Source: Apostichopus japonicus (Eukaryota; Echinodermata; Holothuroidea; Aspidochirotida; Stichopodidae). From it: a stretch of 64,000 nt of DNA. The notes below the pieces were generated by a model. It searched no databases and had not been told where the DNA came from. It was given only the letters and a program-made list of their open reading frames with translations. Both the position numbers and the translations under genes were made by a program. Shown here piece after piece: positions 48,951 to 62,589 of the stretch (its first letter is position 1; each line of letters begins with the position of its first letter). Location: positions 26,022,713 through 26,086,712 of the forward strand of contig NC_092574.1 of NCBI RefSeq assembly GCF_037975245.1, given 5' to 3'.

Positions 48951-51900
48951 ATGACAATGTCTTCTTGGAAGGTCGTTGTGGAAAAACTGGATTCTTTAGC
49001 TTGGGTGTACAAAACATTTACAAGTCACATTAGCGGCCAATGTTTAATTCCGTGCGAGACAATGATCGGCGTAAAGGTGCAAAATCTTTGTCGTGCCGCT
49101 CGTCGATTTTCTTCTAATGTATCTATTAAAGATATTGTTAGATATGGAATCAGAAAATGCGAAGGGAATCAGGGTATAAATGTAAGGGTTTCTTTTGATT
49201 GTTTTTTATACATTTTGTAGGCATAGACTAGTAGTAGTAACCTTGTTTGTCTGCACATATGGGTCAAGTTATTATCAACACTAATGTTACGTGGTACTGG
49301 TTTCACTACACTAGTATTAGTTTTAATTCTAGGCCTACTTCATATACATAGGCCAAGGCCCAGTGTTAATCGAACTGTTTATTGTGATTAGGTAAGCAGT
49401 GACACTTTACTCCTCTTGGTCTATCGTGCCATCGTTTTTTTCTCAGAGTGTTCTAGAACTCTAAAAAATGTTTCCAACCTGTCTTATATGATACATGAAG
49501 GTTTACAAAATTCCATTCCACAATTTGGCAGATTAGTCAATACAGTAGGCCTAACTTAGGCAGTACCTTTGGCCTACATAGGCCTAGGAAGGATTGGGAA
49601 GAATCCAACTAATAGTAAAATTTGTACCTGTTTGCCTCGCAGCTAGCAAAATAAGAGGGATGCAATGTGTTATTCGCCCGGCAGGCAGATGCATCAGCTG
49701 GATGAGTAAGGACTAACACTGCTGGGCGAATAAGCAAAGATATAACAGTTTATTCAACCGGCAGCCAGGCAAATAAGGGCTACTACCCTGGTTACTTCAT
49801 TCTGCTGTAGGGTGAATCAATCATATCAACTAAAGCACTGCAGAACAAATGATATAGCCTAGGCAATGTTTACAATTATTTTCTGAAAACAAATTAGATT
49901 TTGCCCACATTTTCCAGTGGAGATAAAAACATATACACAGCTATATCTGATCATGTTTGAGAACAAATTAACAACAAAAGTTTGGCAGGAAATAACCACA
50001 AAAGAGTTGCAGAATGTGAGATTGACTTATAAACTGTGAGACTCACAGTAACACCAGAAGAGTTGGCAGGTCTTTTACACTTACAGATACCACTAAAATA
50101 TTAAGAATACTCTGGCCTAAGCTAGTAAGAGGCTTAGACTAAGCCAAAGACTAAGTTTATGTTATCGACCTATATTAGCCCAGGCCTACACTGTAGGCCT
50201 AGCAGGTGTCTTGAGTTAATTTAATCTGCAGTCTGTTCAGGCATGTATGAACACACAAGATGTGTCAACAATGGACATATTTCTATCCCTCCTGACATTG
50301 TAGTAAATAGTGTCTGGCAAGTATGCAAAACCTGGTGTAAGTGATACATTTCTAAGAGTAAATTCTCAAAGCATTTGTTATGCATATGTTTAACTGGCAA
50401 ACTGTTATGTTTGAATATTTCTTGATAAGATTCCAAAAATGAAAGTTACTTTCATAGATATCATAGCCATGTTATCTAAACAATATGAACTTCTCAAGCG
50501 TCTGTTTAAGTTGGATGTGTAAAGTTTTCACCATATTATTTTTATTTTCTTATTTTCTTGGAAGGGATGGATCAGAGGAATAAGGAAGTACAAAGATGTT
50601 ACCTTTCTGGATGTCAATGATGGATCTAGCATTAAAAACTTGCAAGTCGTTGCAGCAACAAACACAGTGCCAACGTAAGATCATTATCTTCATCACCATA
50701 ATATGTTTAATTTCATTGTTCTTCATTCCTTTGCCTTAATAAATTCATAACTTGCAACTTTCTGAAATTTGAGAGTCTTTATTTCGGTTCAAGAATATTG
50801 CTCATAAGGATACACTATTATGGCAGTATCATACAAGAATGTACAGTTTTACTGTATATAGTATTCCAAATTAGGGGAAAGTGCAAAATAAGATGAAATT
50901 ACCTAAGCTACCAAACATTCCCAAAACAGGTCAGTTTTTTTTTTTAACCACTGATGTTGGTTGTTACATTGGAGTTTAGGAATACTATGGACAACTGAAA
51001 TATGAAATAGATTATCCAAACTTTGAATCATACTGTTAGCTCTGCACACTTCTGAAATATTTTGTTACTATATGTTAAATATAGTTAAATGGTTGAACTT
51101 GGTTCATTTGATAGGTGGAAATTATTGATGCATCCATTGTGGGTTGCCATCTGTGGAGGGGTAAGTGTTAGGCCAATGTCCCACTCCCCTCCCACTAAGA
51201 AATGAATATGCACTTAAAGGATAATAATGAAGATGACTTACTTAATATTTAGTAGTAAGAGTAGTATCTAGAAAACCTTAATATACAAACTTTGTCAGAA
51301 CAAGAACAGAAAAGGATGAAAAACAAAGAGAAGTATACATAACAATAATAATAATAATAGAGGTTTATAAAGCACACATATCCACCTGGAAGGGTGCTCA
51401 TTGTTTTGTTTTACTTGAAAGATTTAAAAAATTCCAGCTGCTCTTTTACGTTCCATTTTTATTTTGTTTTCCTTCTAACAGAGATGTAACCTTTGGTTCA
51501 TCTGTGCATATACAGGGAAAGTTGAAGGAGAGAGATGCAGTGCAGCAAAAATTTGAAATGCAAGCAACTGCAATAGAAGTAATCGGTACCTGTGACAATT
51601 CTGTGAGTCAAAGTTCATTATCGATATACTGCCCACTCCTTCCAGATCCTCCCACTCTACCCCTCTCCTTCCCAAAGAAGAGGATATAAACATTATAGGC
51701 TTGGCATATATACTTGTATATTGGAAACTATGTTTAAAAATTCTGTGTCAGGCAACATGACTCTCAAATTCCACTAGCATTGTTATCTCACTTTTGTAAG
51801 TGGCCAGTTACAATTATGGCATCTTTTTATTGCCTCTGTCTTGTGGTTACATCTTCTGATTGTAATAATGGAACCTGCATTTATTGCAAAAAATTCCTTG

Positions 51901-54836
51901 GAAAGTGTATGGAATATATTAAAGAAGAAAACATGATTCTAGTGCCCTGAACAAAAACAAAGATGTTTGGTTAGAAATTACTGTGTGTAACTTTGATATG
52001 TCCACAGCTTGAAAATCATTAATAGTGTTAGTGTTGTTTGTTTGCTGATAGAAGAAGCTGTTCTTTATAGGCACAAGACATGGCGAAAGCAAGGATAATA
52101 GCAGTCACATTATGCATGCCATATGAATGTAAAATTCTATTGTTTTTTTTTCTTTCTGTGCTGCATTTACAGACATATCCTTTGAAGCATAAGACTAGGC
52201 ACACAATGGAATACACCAGACAATATCTTCATTTGAGGTCCAGGACAAATGCCTTTGGTGCTTTGTTGAGAATTCGCCACGCTGTTACCGTAGGCTTCCA
52301 CAAATTCTTCACAGAGGAAGGATTTTTGAATGTCCAGACACCTGTGCTAACGTCCAATGACTGTGAAGGTGCTGGGGATTTATTTAAAGTAACAGTGAGT
52401 GTTTCAGCATGTGGACATCTTTAATGTAAATAATGTGCGTAGCTGTGTGACCAATGTTTGTGTATCTTGAAATTATTAATGTAACTAAGATTTTTAGGTG
52501 TGACTAGCATTTCTGAATATTCACGTCACTAAATTGGTTAAATGTTTGTGTTTTTGCGAACATTATTTCCGCATTTTTACTTCTTGAAAGTTGTGAATGT
52601 GTGGACTGCAGGATGATCTTGACATGCAATTAAATGTACAAGTTTATTTAAAAGTTGTCATTAGCACTGATCAATTGAGATATGTACCGGTACCTCTGAA
52701 ACTTGTCAAAATTTGGAGTGTCTTACCCCCCAAAAAATAGCAATTTATGTCAACTCTTAATTTTTTGTCAATATTTACTATTTATGAACAATATTTCAGC
52801 CGGATGATGAAAGTCTTTCAGAGACCACCGAAGGTTTTTTCGACAAAGATGCGTATTTGACGGTTTCTGGACAGCTTCACCTGGAAATAGTTTGCTGGCA
52901 AGTATTATTGTCTCTATCATGACACTGACACAGTTCGACAATCTCAAAAATACCAGCTTGAACTATAAAATTACTCTAATATTTTGCAAACTGTTATTAC
53001 ACAAGTATCTCTTTGACCTAAGCTTAGGATGATTTTTAGCTTTGTGTTTCTTCATGAGTGTTCCTCATCTTTTGCTACAGTTCTCACGGTAGAGTGTACA
53101 CATTCAACCCGGCCTTCAGGGCAGAGAATTCCAGAAGTAGAAGACATTTAGCAGAGTTCTCAATGGTGGAGGCAGAACTACCTTTCACAAGAGATATAAC
53201 AGACTTAACAAAGGTTAGGGGTCTTCATCTTTACTTGCATCAGTATATATAATATTCAATAATAATTCAGAATGAATTGAGGTAAGATGAATGAAACTTT
53301 CAACATTTCTTGCAAATTCTAGTACTTGTGTTCTGAAATGTGCCATTGAATTCACATGCCTGTTACTGTGTCCAGAACATTTGTCTCAGCCAATATAGAT
53401 CAAGTTTAATTGATGAAGTTCTTCTTTTGTACAAAACATTGTATTTTTTGGGGGAACATTTACTTTGCTTAGTGTTGTTTGAAGAAACCACTTATTCAGG
53501 ATTATTGCTTCTTTTAAGCAGGAGGACGGAAACTGGTCTCTTTAAACTGAAGACCAATTAAAACCTAAATCTTACTCAACAGTAATGCAAATTTTCATTC
53601 TGCCTCACATTATTAGAAGTTCTAGGTTGCTCTGCCCTTTGACCTTTTGTGCTGTTCTATTGGTAAAACAAGTTCATAGTGTAGGTAGGCAATGGCCAAG
53701 CACTCAACACTACTATGAGCTGTATCCCCATGAAAGCAATGATAGTTTTAATGCTATTAACAACATTAGATGTATGACAATCAGGATGCAGTTTCAACAT
53801 ATGGGAGCTGCACAGGTGCACATACACCTGTGCATGGTACATGGTGTTGTTCTGGATATAATTATCTATATCTTATTAGCTTAAAGAAATGGTTGGGCAA
53901 CAGCCAATCTTGGGATCATAAGTAATTTAAGAGTATGAATTTCTTTACTTCACTGACCAGTATAGACAGAAGTGTTGTTATGTTGTCTTTACTTTCAGTG
54001 CATGGAATCCATGTTGAGGACAGTGACAGATGAAGTTTACACACAAAGCAATGATGATGTGCAGTTATTCAATGATCGGATAGCTAAAGGTCATAGGGTA
54101 AATATTTCATAGCAATATGCTTATTTTCATCCTTGCATTCAAACTTAATTTGCCTTTTTATAAATGGAGTTGTTTATACTACTAAAAGGTGTTTTAACTT
54201 TTGGGGATAATTTCTAGGTTTTTTCACTTACTCACTATTAGTTTCTATTTTCAACATGGTTGGTTACATAAAAATATATATTTGGCAGTATCTTTGGTGT
54301 TCATGTACAAACCAGTGTGGAATTGACAACTTTGCTGATGCATATTGATTCATGTTCTTGTCATTTCTGTCGGTAAAAAGATGAAAAAGTCAATCAAACT
54401 GCCAGATATCTTTGTTTCTTTCTCTCTCGAAATTTAGACATTAAAACCCTTACACAAATCTGGCTTGGATTGTTTCATTCTTCTGAAGTTTTTGTGATAG
54501 TTGCTAATCCCCTGATGCCAAAATCTTCTTAGAATTTAACTAAGAAATAGCATTTGAATTGGAAGCATCTTATACGTACAACTACTCCGAAATATTGGCA
54601 AAATATCTAGTATTTAAACTGGTTAAATGTGAGACTGAAACGTCATAGTTTGTACCACTCAATTAACAGAAAAACCTTTGATCAGATTCTCACTCAGTTT
54701 ATAGATTCATTTTGAACAATAATCTCTTACTTCTAATTTTCATATTTTGATGCATACTGACACTGCAGCTGGTTGGTTTCTCTTTTTAAATAACAGATTA
54801 GTAGAATTTGAACCGAACACAACTATTAAAGCTGTA

Positions 54837-54873
<37 letters not shown>

Positions 54874-57800
54874 TGAGGTTTGAATAAATTTGCTTACCGT
54901 GGTGTAACAACTTTTTAACAGGTTGCCCTCTCCATTTTGTTTCTTGGTTTAGGATACAGTTGAAAACTGCATAAATCAACCATTTCTTATGTAAGTCAAT
55001 GTCATCATCTTTGTTTTGTTCATGTCTGAGATGTTTCCCTTAATTCTGTACTTTCCTTTTGATTTGATTATTCAATATAGTTTCCCCAGAAGTTACAAAA
55101 TATCAAATTTAACTTAGTCATTTCATTTTTGTAGCCTGTTTCTGTATTCAACAAGTATGTAAAACAATGTGAAGCCATGTGCTGTGTTTTAATTTTTGTA
55201 CTTGTATAAGGTCTTTAGTTTTGACAATATTTAGTTACGTTTATTTCATATGCACACCCGAAGAAATCAAACCTTTTTGGGCTTAAATAGATTAACTGAG
55301 GTTAAATAGTTAAGTTGTGTTTGAAAGGCAACATTCTCTACCATAAGGAAATGCACAATAAAAAAATTCACTGGTAGCTTGTTGCCTTTGATATTGTAAC
55401 AGATGCTCTGTTACCTTGCCCTTCTCCCTTCCACCCCCACACCAAGAAGGGGAAAAGGGAATAAATAGGTTAACTGAGCTTAAATAGTTAAGTTGTGTTT
55501 GAAAGGCAACATTCTCTACCATAAGGAAATGCACAATAAAAAAATCACTGGTAGCTTGTTGCCTTTGATATTGTAACAGATGCTCTGTTACCTTCCCCTC
55601 CCCCTTCCACCCCCACACCAAGAAGGGGAAAAGGGAATAAATAGGTTAACTGAGCTTAAATAGTTAAGTTGTGTTTGAAAGGCAACATTCTCTACCATAA
55701 GGAAATGCACAATAAAAAAATTCACTGGTAGCTTGTTGCCTTTGATATTGTAACAGATGCTCTGTTACCTTGCCCTTCTCCCTTCCACCCCCACACCAAG
55801 AAGGGGAAAAGGGAATAAATAGGTTAACTGAGCTTAAATAGTTAAGTTGTGTTTGAAAGGCAACATTCTCTACCATAAGGAAATGCACAATAAAAAAATC
55901 ACTGGTAGCTTGTTGCCTTTGATATTGTAACAGATGCTCTGTTACCTTCCCCTCCCCCCTCCCCCCACACCAAGAAGGGAAAAAAGGAATAAATAGTTCA
56001 ACTGAGGTTAAATAGTTTTGTTATGTTTGAAAGGTCACATTCTCTACCATAAGGAAATGCACAATCAAATAATTCACTGGTAGCTTGTTGCCTATGATAG
56101 TGTAACATATTCTCTGTTACTTTTTCCTCCCCCCTTCCACCCCCACACCAAGAAGGGAAAAAAGGAATAAATAGTTTAACTGAGGTTAAATAGTTTAGTT
56201 ATGTTTGAAAGGTCACATTCTCTACCATAGGGAAATGCACAATCAAAAAATTCACTGGTAGCTTGTTGCCTATGATAGTGTAACATATTCTCTGTTACTT
56301 TTTCCTCCCCCCTTCCACCCCCACACCAAGAAGGGAAAAAAGGAATAAATAGTTCAACTGAGGTTAAATAGTTAAGTTGTGTTTGAAAGGTCACATTCTC
56401 TACCATAAGGAAATGCACAATCAAAGAATTTACTGGTAGCTTGTTGCCTATGATATTGTAACAGATGCTCTGTTACCTTGCCCTTCTCCCTTCCACCCCC
56501 ACACCAAGAAGGGGAAAAGGGAATAAATAGGTTAACTGAGCTTAAATAGTTAAGTTGTGTTTGAAAGGCAACATTCTCTACCATAAGGAAATGCACAATA
56601 AAAAAATCACTGGTAGCTTGTTGCCTTTGATATTGTAACAGATGCTCTGTTACCTTCCCCTCCCCCTTCCACCCCCACACCAAGAAGGGGAAAAGGGAAT
56701 AAATAGGTTAACTGAGCTTAAATAGTTAAGTTGTGTTTGAAAGGCAACATTCTCTACCATAAGTAAATGCACAATAAAAAAATTCACTGGTAGCTTGTTG
56801 CCTTTGATATTGTAACAGATGCTCTGTTACCTTGCCCTTCTCCCTTCCACCCCCACACCAAGAAGGGGAAAAGGGAATAAATAGGTTAACTGAGCTTAAA
56901 TAGTTAAGTTGTGTTTGAAAGGCAACATTCTCTACCATAAGGAAATGCACAATAAAAAAATCACTGGTAGCTTGTTGCCTTTGATATTGTAACAGATGCT
57001 CTGTTACCTTCCCCTCCCCCCTCCCCCCACACCAAGAAGGGAAAAAAGGAATAAATAGTTCAACTGAGGTTAAATAGTTTTGTTATGTTTGAAAGGTCAC
57101 ATTCTCTACCATAAGGAATGCACAATCAAATAATTCACTGGTAGCTTGTTGCCTATGATAGTGTAACATATTCTCTGTTACTTTTTCCTCCCCCCTTCCA
57201 CCCCCACACCAAGAAGGGAAAAAAGGAATAAATAGTTTAACTGAGGTTAAATAGTTTAGTTATGTTTGAAAGGTCACATTCTCTACCATAGGGAAATGCA
57301 CAATCAAAAAATTCACTGGTAGCTTGTTGCCTATGATAGTGTAACATATTCTCTGTTACTTTTTCCTCCCCCCTTCCACCCCCACACCAAGAAGGGAAAA
57401 AAGGAATAAATAGTTCAACTGAGGTTAAATAGTTAAGTTGTGTTTGAAAGGTCACATTCTCTACCATAAGGAAATGCACAATCAAAGAATTTACTGGTAG
57501 CTTGTTGCCTATGATATTGTAACAGATGCTCTGTTACCTTGCCCTTCTCCCTTCCACCCCCACACCAAGAAGGGGAAAAGGGAATAAATAGGTTAACTGA
57601 GCTTAAATAGTTAAGTTGTGTTTGAAAGGCAACATTCTCTACCATAAGGAAATGCACAATAAAAAAATCACTGGTAGCTTGTTGCCTTTGATATTGTAAC
57701 AGATGCTCTGTTACCTTCCCCTCCCCCTTCCACCCCCACACCAAGAAGGGGAAAAGGGAATAAATAGGTTAACTGAGCTTAAATAGTTAAGTTGTGTTTG

Positions 57801-60800
57801 AAAGGCAACATTCTCTACCATAAGGAAATGCACAATAAAAAAATTCACTGGTAGCTTGTTGCCTTTGATATTGTAACAGATGCTCTGTTACCTTGCCCTT
57901 CTCCCTTCCACCCCCACACCAAGAAGGGGAAAAGGGAATAAATAGGTTAACTGAGCTTAAATAGTTAAGTTGTGTTTGAAAGGCAACATTCTCTACCATA
58001 AGGAAATGCACAATAAAAAAATCACTGGTAGCTTGTTGCCTTTGATATTGTAACAGATGCTCTGTTACCTTCCCCTCCCCCCTCCCCCCACACCAAGAAG
58101 GGAAAAAAGGAATAAATAGTTCAACTGAGGTTAAATAGTTTTGTTATGTTTGAAAGGTCACATTCTCTACCATAAGGAAATGCACAATCAAATAATTCAC
58201 TGGTAGCTTGTTGCCTATGATAGTGTAACATATTCTCTGTTACTTTTTCCTCCCCCCTTCCACCCCCACACCAAGAAGGGAAAAAAGGAATAAATAGTTT
58301 AACTGAGGTTAAATAGTTTAGTTATGTTTGAAAGGTCACATTCTCTACCATAGGGAAATGCACAATCAAAAAATTCACTGGTAGCTTGTTGCCTATGATA
58401 GTGTAACATATTCTCTGTTACTTTTTCCTCCCCCCTTCCACCCCCACACCAAGAAGGGAAAAAAGGAATAAATAGTTCAACTGAGGTTAAATAGTTAAGT
58501 TGTGTTTGAAAGGTCACATTCTCTACCATAAGGAAATGCACAATCAAAGAATTTACTGGTAGCTTGTTGCCTATGATAGTGTAACATATTCTCTGTTACT
58601 TTTTCCTCCCCCCTTCCACCCCCACACCAAGAAGGGAAAAAAGGAATAAATAGTTTAACTGAGGTTAAATAGTTTAGTTATGTTTGAAAGGTCACATTCT
58701 CTACCATAGGGAAATGCACAATCAAAAAATTCACTGGTAGCTTGTTGCCTATGATAGTGTAACATATTCTCTGTTACTTTTTCCTCCCCCCTTCCACCCC
58801 CACACCAAGAAGGGAAAAAAGGAATAAATAGTTCAACTGAGGTTAAATAGTTAAGTTGTGTTTGAAAGGTCACATTCTCTACCATAAGGAAATGCACAAT
58901 CAAAGAATTTACTGGTAGCTTGTTGCCTATGATATTGTAACAGATGCTCTGTTACCTTGCCCTTCTCCCTTCCACCCCACACCAAGAAGGGGAAAAAATG
59001 AAACAAGGAATAAATAGTTAAACTGAGGTTAAATAGTTAAGTTGTGTTTGAAAGGTCACATTCTCTACCATAAGGAAATGCACAATCAAAGAATTACTTG
59101 TAGCTTGTTGCCTATGATATTGTAACAGATGCTCTGTTACCTTGCCCTTCTCCCTTCCACCCCCACACCAAGAAGGGGAAAAAAGGAAACAAGGAATAAA
59201 TAGTTAAACTGAGGTTAAATAGTTAAGTTGTGTTTGAAAGGTCACATTCTCTACCATAAGGAAATGCACAATCAAAGAATTACTTGTAGCTTGTTGCCTA
59301 TGATATTGTAACAGATGCTCTGTTACCTTGCCCTTCTCCCCCCTCCCACCCCCACACCAAGAAGGGAAAAAAGGAATAAACATGCTAATGCAATCACAAA
59401 AAACTTGAAGTGTGTTGCTTACCTGTGCAAGTTTCCTCCTACAGAAGTAGGACATATTTGTCTATTTAAAAGTGTAGTGAATGCTGTTCACCTGGAGGTT
59501 AATGAATATAAAGAGCACTGAAAGTATACAAATCAAAAGAATACCAAATTTGCATACCTTGATCCCCTTTTGTCTCTGCTTTCAGAATTTCGTACGCAGA
59601 AGCAATTAATATTTTACAAAATTCTAAAGAGTCTTGGGAATTTGAGCCAAAGGTGAGAATTATTTTACATATAATGGTAATATGAATTATGATATCTGTC
59701 AGTTAATAAGGCAATGGTATGCAATTCTCAGTGGCACTATCAATTAAATTAAATTATAAATATGCTATTAAACAGTGATGTGTAATAAATCACATTTTGA
59801 AACCAGTGATATTCGTTTCTGTTTTTGATATAGAGAGAGTTTCAAAGTGTGGGTCAAGTAGAGGAGACCCTTTCCGTTGCTTGCAAGTGAAGTTTTCTGT
59901 TGTCGCTACAAAATGCAGACAGTAATGAAACGTGATACCTTGTTATCTTTAGCTGGACCTGAGATGTCCATCGCTGTATCGTTTATACACTGTGCTGTGG
60001 GTATTGACCACAGCTGTATGTACTGACTGTACACTAGTGTCTAATTACCGAAGGTAGCAAGCTGTGTGCGTATTTTCTGGGATCGATTGTGGTGTCTAAC
60101 ACTTCTGTTTCACCTCATTCGAAACTAGGTCAGATTACCGGCATTAGATTTTTGCGCGAGTCTTCAAACCTTTTATAACTTGGAAGTTGCTCGGACACCT
60201 TTAAGATTAACGTTAAAAACCAACCCTGCAATGAGATTTAATAAAATACTACTTACTAACTTATTTACTTACTTTTACTAAGATGTGTTAAATCTAATCA
60301 TTTCTTTGTTCCATTGCACAGCTGTGAAGAACATAATGTGGATGAGTAGAAGTTGCATAAACATGTTTATAGAGATTGTGCAACATTTATTGTTAATTTC
60401 TTTCTATGTTCTACTTCATGGGCATTTCATTCTCCTTTACCATCAGTGGGGTGCCGATCTACAGTCTGAACATGAGAAATACATAGTGATGCATTGTGGG
60501 AATCGGCCAGTCTTTGTTATCGACTATCCTCAAAGTCTGAAAGCATTTTATGCTCTCAGCAATGACGATAAAAATGAAACGGCAAGTATCTATAAATCTT
60601 ATTGTTTTGTTTCTTATTGATTATATTATTATTATATTACCATTATTAGTAATAACGTTAATGTTTGTGCATACATACTGTTAAATATTCATATATTCAT
60701 ACCATATATCCATGCTTCTTTCAGGTTGCAGCTGTTGATCTTCTGGTACCAGGGGTCGGAGAGTTGATAGGTGGCAGCCTCAGGGAACATCGCTTGCATT

Positions 60801-61609
60801 TACTAAAACACAAATTAGCATCTCTTGGTCTTGAGAAAGAATATCAGTGGTAAGTTTTGACAGAAGACTCTGTTCTGTCTGTTTCTAAAGCTGCATTTTA
60901 AGTTACGTTTAGCAGACAATAAAGTAATACTCTTCAAACTTTTCAAGGTCTTCATTCACAGTACTTAGACAATTATGAGGGTTGCATTAGTTGAATGAGG
61001 GTATGTGACACAATCTCATGATACAATGAATAGATTTATTTCAATCTTCATGGCTAATGATTTTCCAGAAAAGCAAACGACACAGGTGTTTATATTTTGA
61101 TGGTAATGCCTTGATTATGTCTTTCACACCATTGGTCTACAATCTTTGGAACCAGGGTTTTTAATGTTTAACTTACTTTTATCCTGAATTTCTAATTTTT
61201 GCAACTATGTGACATTAGTTATCTTATGTTTTAATAAACGACACAAAAAAATCTGCAAAATATTTTAATGGTGCAACGCTTTTTGGCTAAGATATTTAAG
61301 GCTTGAGAGGCTTGGAGAAGTTTCCTTTTCTGAGAAATTCTGTGTAGAATAATGACTTTACCAAAGCTTTCATTGAAATATTTGAGTTTGTTTGCAAACT
61401 TGCTGTAACTGCCACCTACCTCTAATGTCACTGATTGTTTGACCATATTTTTTTTTCTGTCTAGGTATTTAGATCTAAGAAGCTTTGGGAGTATCCCACA
61501 TGGAGGTTTTGGACTTGGTTTCGAGAGGTATCTTTTATTTCTGTTGGGAGTTGACAACATCAGAGACGTTATTCCATTCCCAAGGTTCTCACATTCTTGT
61601 GTCTTGTAA
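48951..61609 (+). CDS. NARS2: Mitochondrial asparaginyl-tRNA synthetase, twelve exons
   Basis: Exons: 48951-49181, 50565-50674, 51482-51602, 52173-52394, 52800-52897, 53081-53213, 53999-54097, 54953-54990, 59586-59652, 60447-60581, 60725-60849 and 61465-61609. They join in frame to 507 residues (human 477). It charges mitochondrial tRNA-Asn with asparagine. After an N-terminal presequence comes an OB-fold anticodon-binding domain (about 65-155, [22 protein letters not shown]) and a class II catalytic core with motif 2 (R274-E286, [15 protein letters not shown]) and motif 3 (G473-R481, GGFGLGFER). It ends in the conserved DVIPFPR block. Introns 5 and 10 need GC donors to stay in frame. A second ATG at 49062 begins a more typical targeting peptide (CRAARRFSS) and may be the true start (470 residues). 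Intron 8 holds a 4.1-kb satellite array. Confidence 0.95.
51339..51375. repeat. TAA microsatellite followed by a TTTATAAAG motif
   Basis: An AATAAT run followed by GAGGTTTATAAAGCACACA within NARS2 intron 2. It resembles the arrangement at 12781-12850 and is probably part of a dispersed short element. Confidence 0.4.
54841..54869. repeat. TA dinucleotide microsatellite
   Basis: About 14 TA units in NARS2 intron 7, roughly 85 bp before the exon 8 acceptor. Confidence 0.95.
55280..59381. repeat. 177-bp satellite, about 23 monomers in hexameric higher-order repeats
   Basis: Monomers of 176-178 bp each contain TTTGAAAGG, CTCTACCATA, GGAAATGCACAAT, a GTAAC...GTTAC inverted pair, a C-rich CCACCCCCACACC box and GGAATAAATAG. 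Two main classes differ at AAGGCAAC with AACAGATGCTCTG versus AAGGTCAC with AACATATTCTCTG. Blocks of six monomers repeat with a 1061-1062 bp period (equivalent points 55310, 56372 and 57433, and 56176, 57237 and 58299), with only scattered single-base differences between blocks. The 3' end is less regular, with a local two-monomer duplication (58299 and 58655). The array sits entirely in NARS2 intron 8. Minus-strand open frames in it are repeat by-products, since 177 is a multiple of three. Confidence 0.95.
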
Positions 61610-62589
61610 GCATCGCCGGAAGACTTGCAAACAAACTATTTTAAAAATGAAACTGCAGCGATAGGTACTCTGTGTCGGGCAGCATCCTTTTTGTACAACA
61701 AAACGGCCACAGTGCTGGAGAGATTTAAGCTGCAATATCTAATAGCTTGGATGCTTGAATTCAAGATGACAAGTTTGGACTCGGAACTTTTCAAATTACC
61801 TGTGGATATATGCAGCCCTCCTGAATTTGACTCTGAGTTTTGGATTTGGAGATTGCCCCACCTTTTGCTATAAATCTGAATTTCAAAGGGGTTTTTCGAA
61901 CCAACCTTCCAGAAAGGCCAGGAACTTTAAAACATTGAATCATTACTGCAAGTACATTATATTCTTCATGTTAGTCTACCAAGGGCGGATCCAGTACGTT
62001 ATTTGCATAATTTTAGCCTTCTAAGGTCGGATCCAGTACGTGATTTGCATAATGTTAGCCTACCAAGGGCGGATCCAGTACGTGATTTGCATAATTTTAG
62101 CCTACCAAGGAACGGGGTGTGGCTCTAGGGTCGTTTATCACTCTTCTCATGTAGAGGTCCTCAACCAGAAGCAATTGGTATTTGAGCGAAAGATGGTGAA
62201 TTTTGAGGCATATTTTGGCTATAATTAGGGCTACATGAAAGGTGGTAGTAACTATTACTTTTTTTTGGGTGGGGGTTCAAAAGGAGGAGGAGCGAGGGTC
62301 ATCCCCATATCTGTGCCTGCTACATTAGGGGGTAATTTAGGAATCTAGCATAAAATAAAGACAGATTTGTTGCATCATGTTAGCCACACCACAGCTAAGG
62401 TTGTATCACTATATATATTAAAGCCAGATAAAATGACTAGGTTAAGGCACAGTATAGTGTGTGATATAAAGTATATAAACAACAAGGTAATCAATCACTT
62501 CTGAAACAAAAAATAAACAAAGACTATTGTTTTGTTACTGCAACAAAAGAAATAAATATAATAGGTGATTTTGATTTACATCAATTGTA
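61610..62589 (+). other. NARS2 3' untranslated region and convergent intergenic space
   Basis: No further exon is seen. It contains the 42-bp triplicate at 61973-62110 and a possible polyadenylation hexamer AATAAA at 62354-62359. On the opposite strand, an AATAAA at 62595-62590 could end the convergent gene, leaving only a few hundred bases between the two transcripts. Confidence 0.4.
61973..62110. repeat. 42-bp tandem repeat, three copies
   Basis: GGATCCAGTACGT recurs at 61987, 62029 and 62071 (exactly 42 bp apart), with a TTTGCATAATTTTAGCC block between copies. It probably lies in the NARS2 3' untranslated region. Confidence 0.9.

Noticed and set aside
53810..53833. Hairpin with 9-bp arms in NARS2 intron 6
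   Set aside because: Small inverted repeats of this size are common in 64 kb and nothing else marks it as functional.
55310..58903. Series of similar minus-strand open frames of 74-103 codons
   Set aside because: They are translations of the 177-bp satellite; the period is divisible by three, so frames recur with the repeat, and monomers of 176 or 178 bp break them at random.
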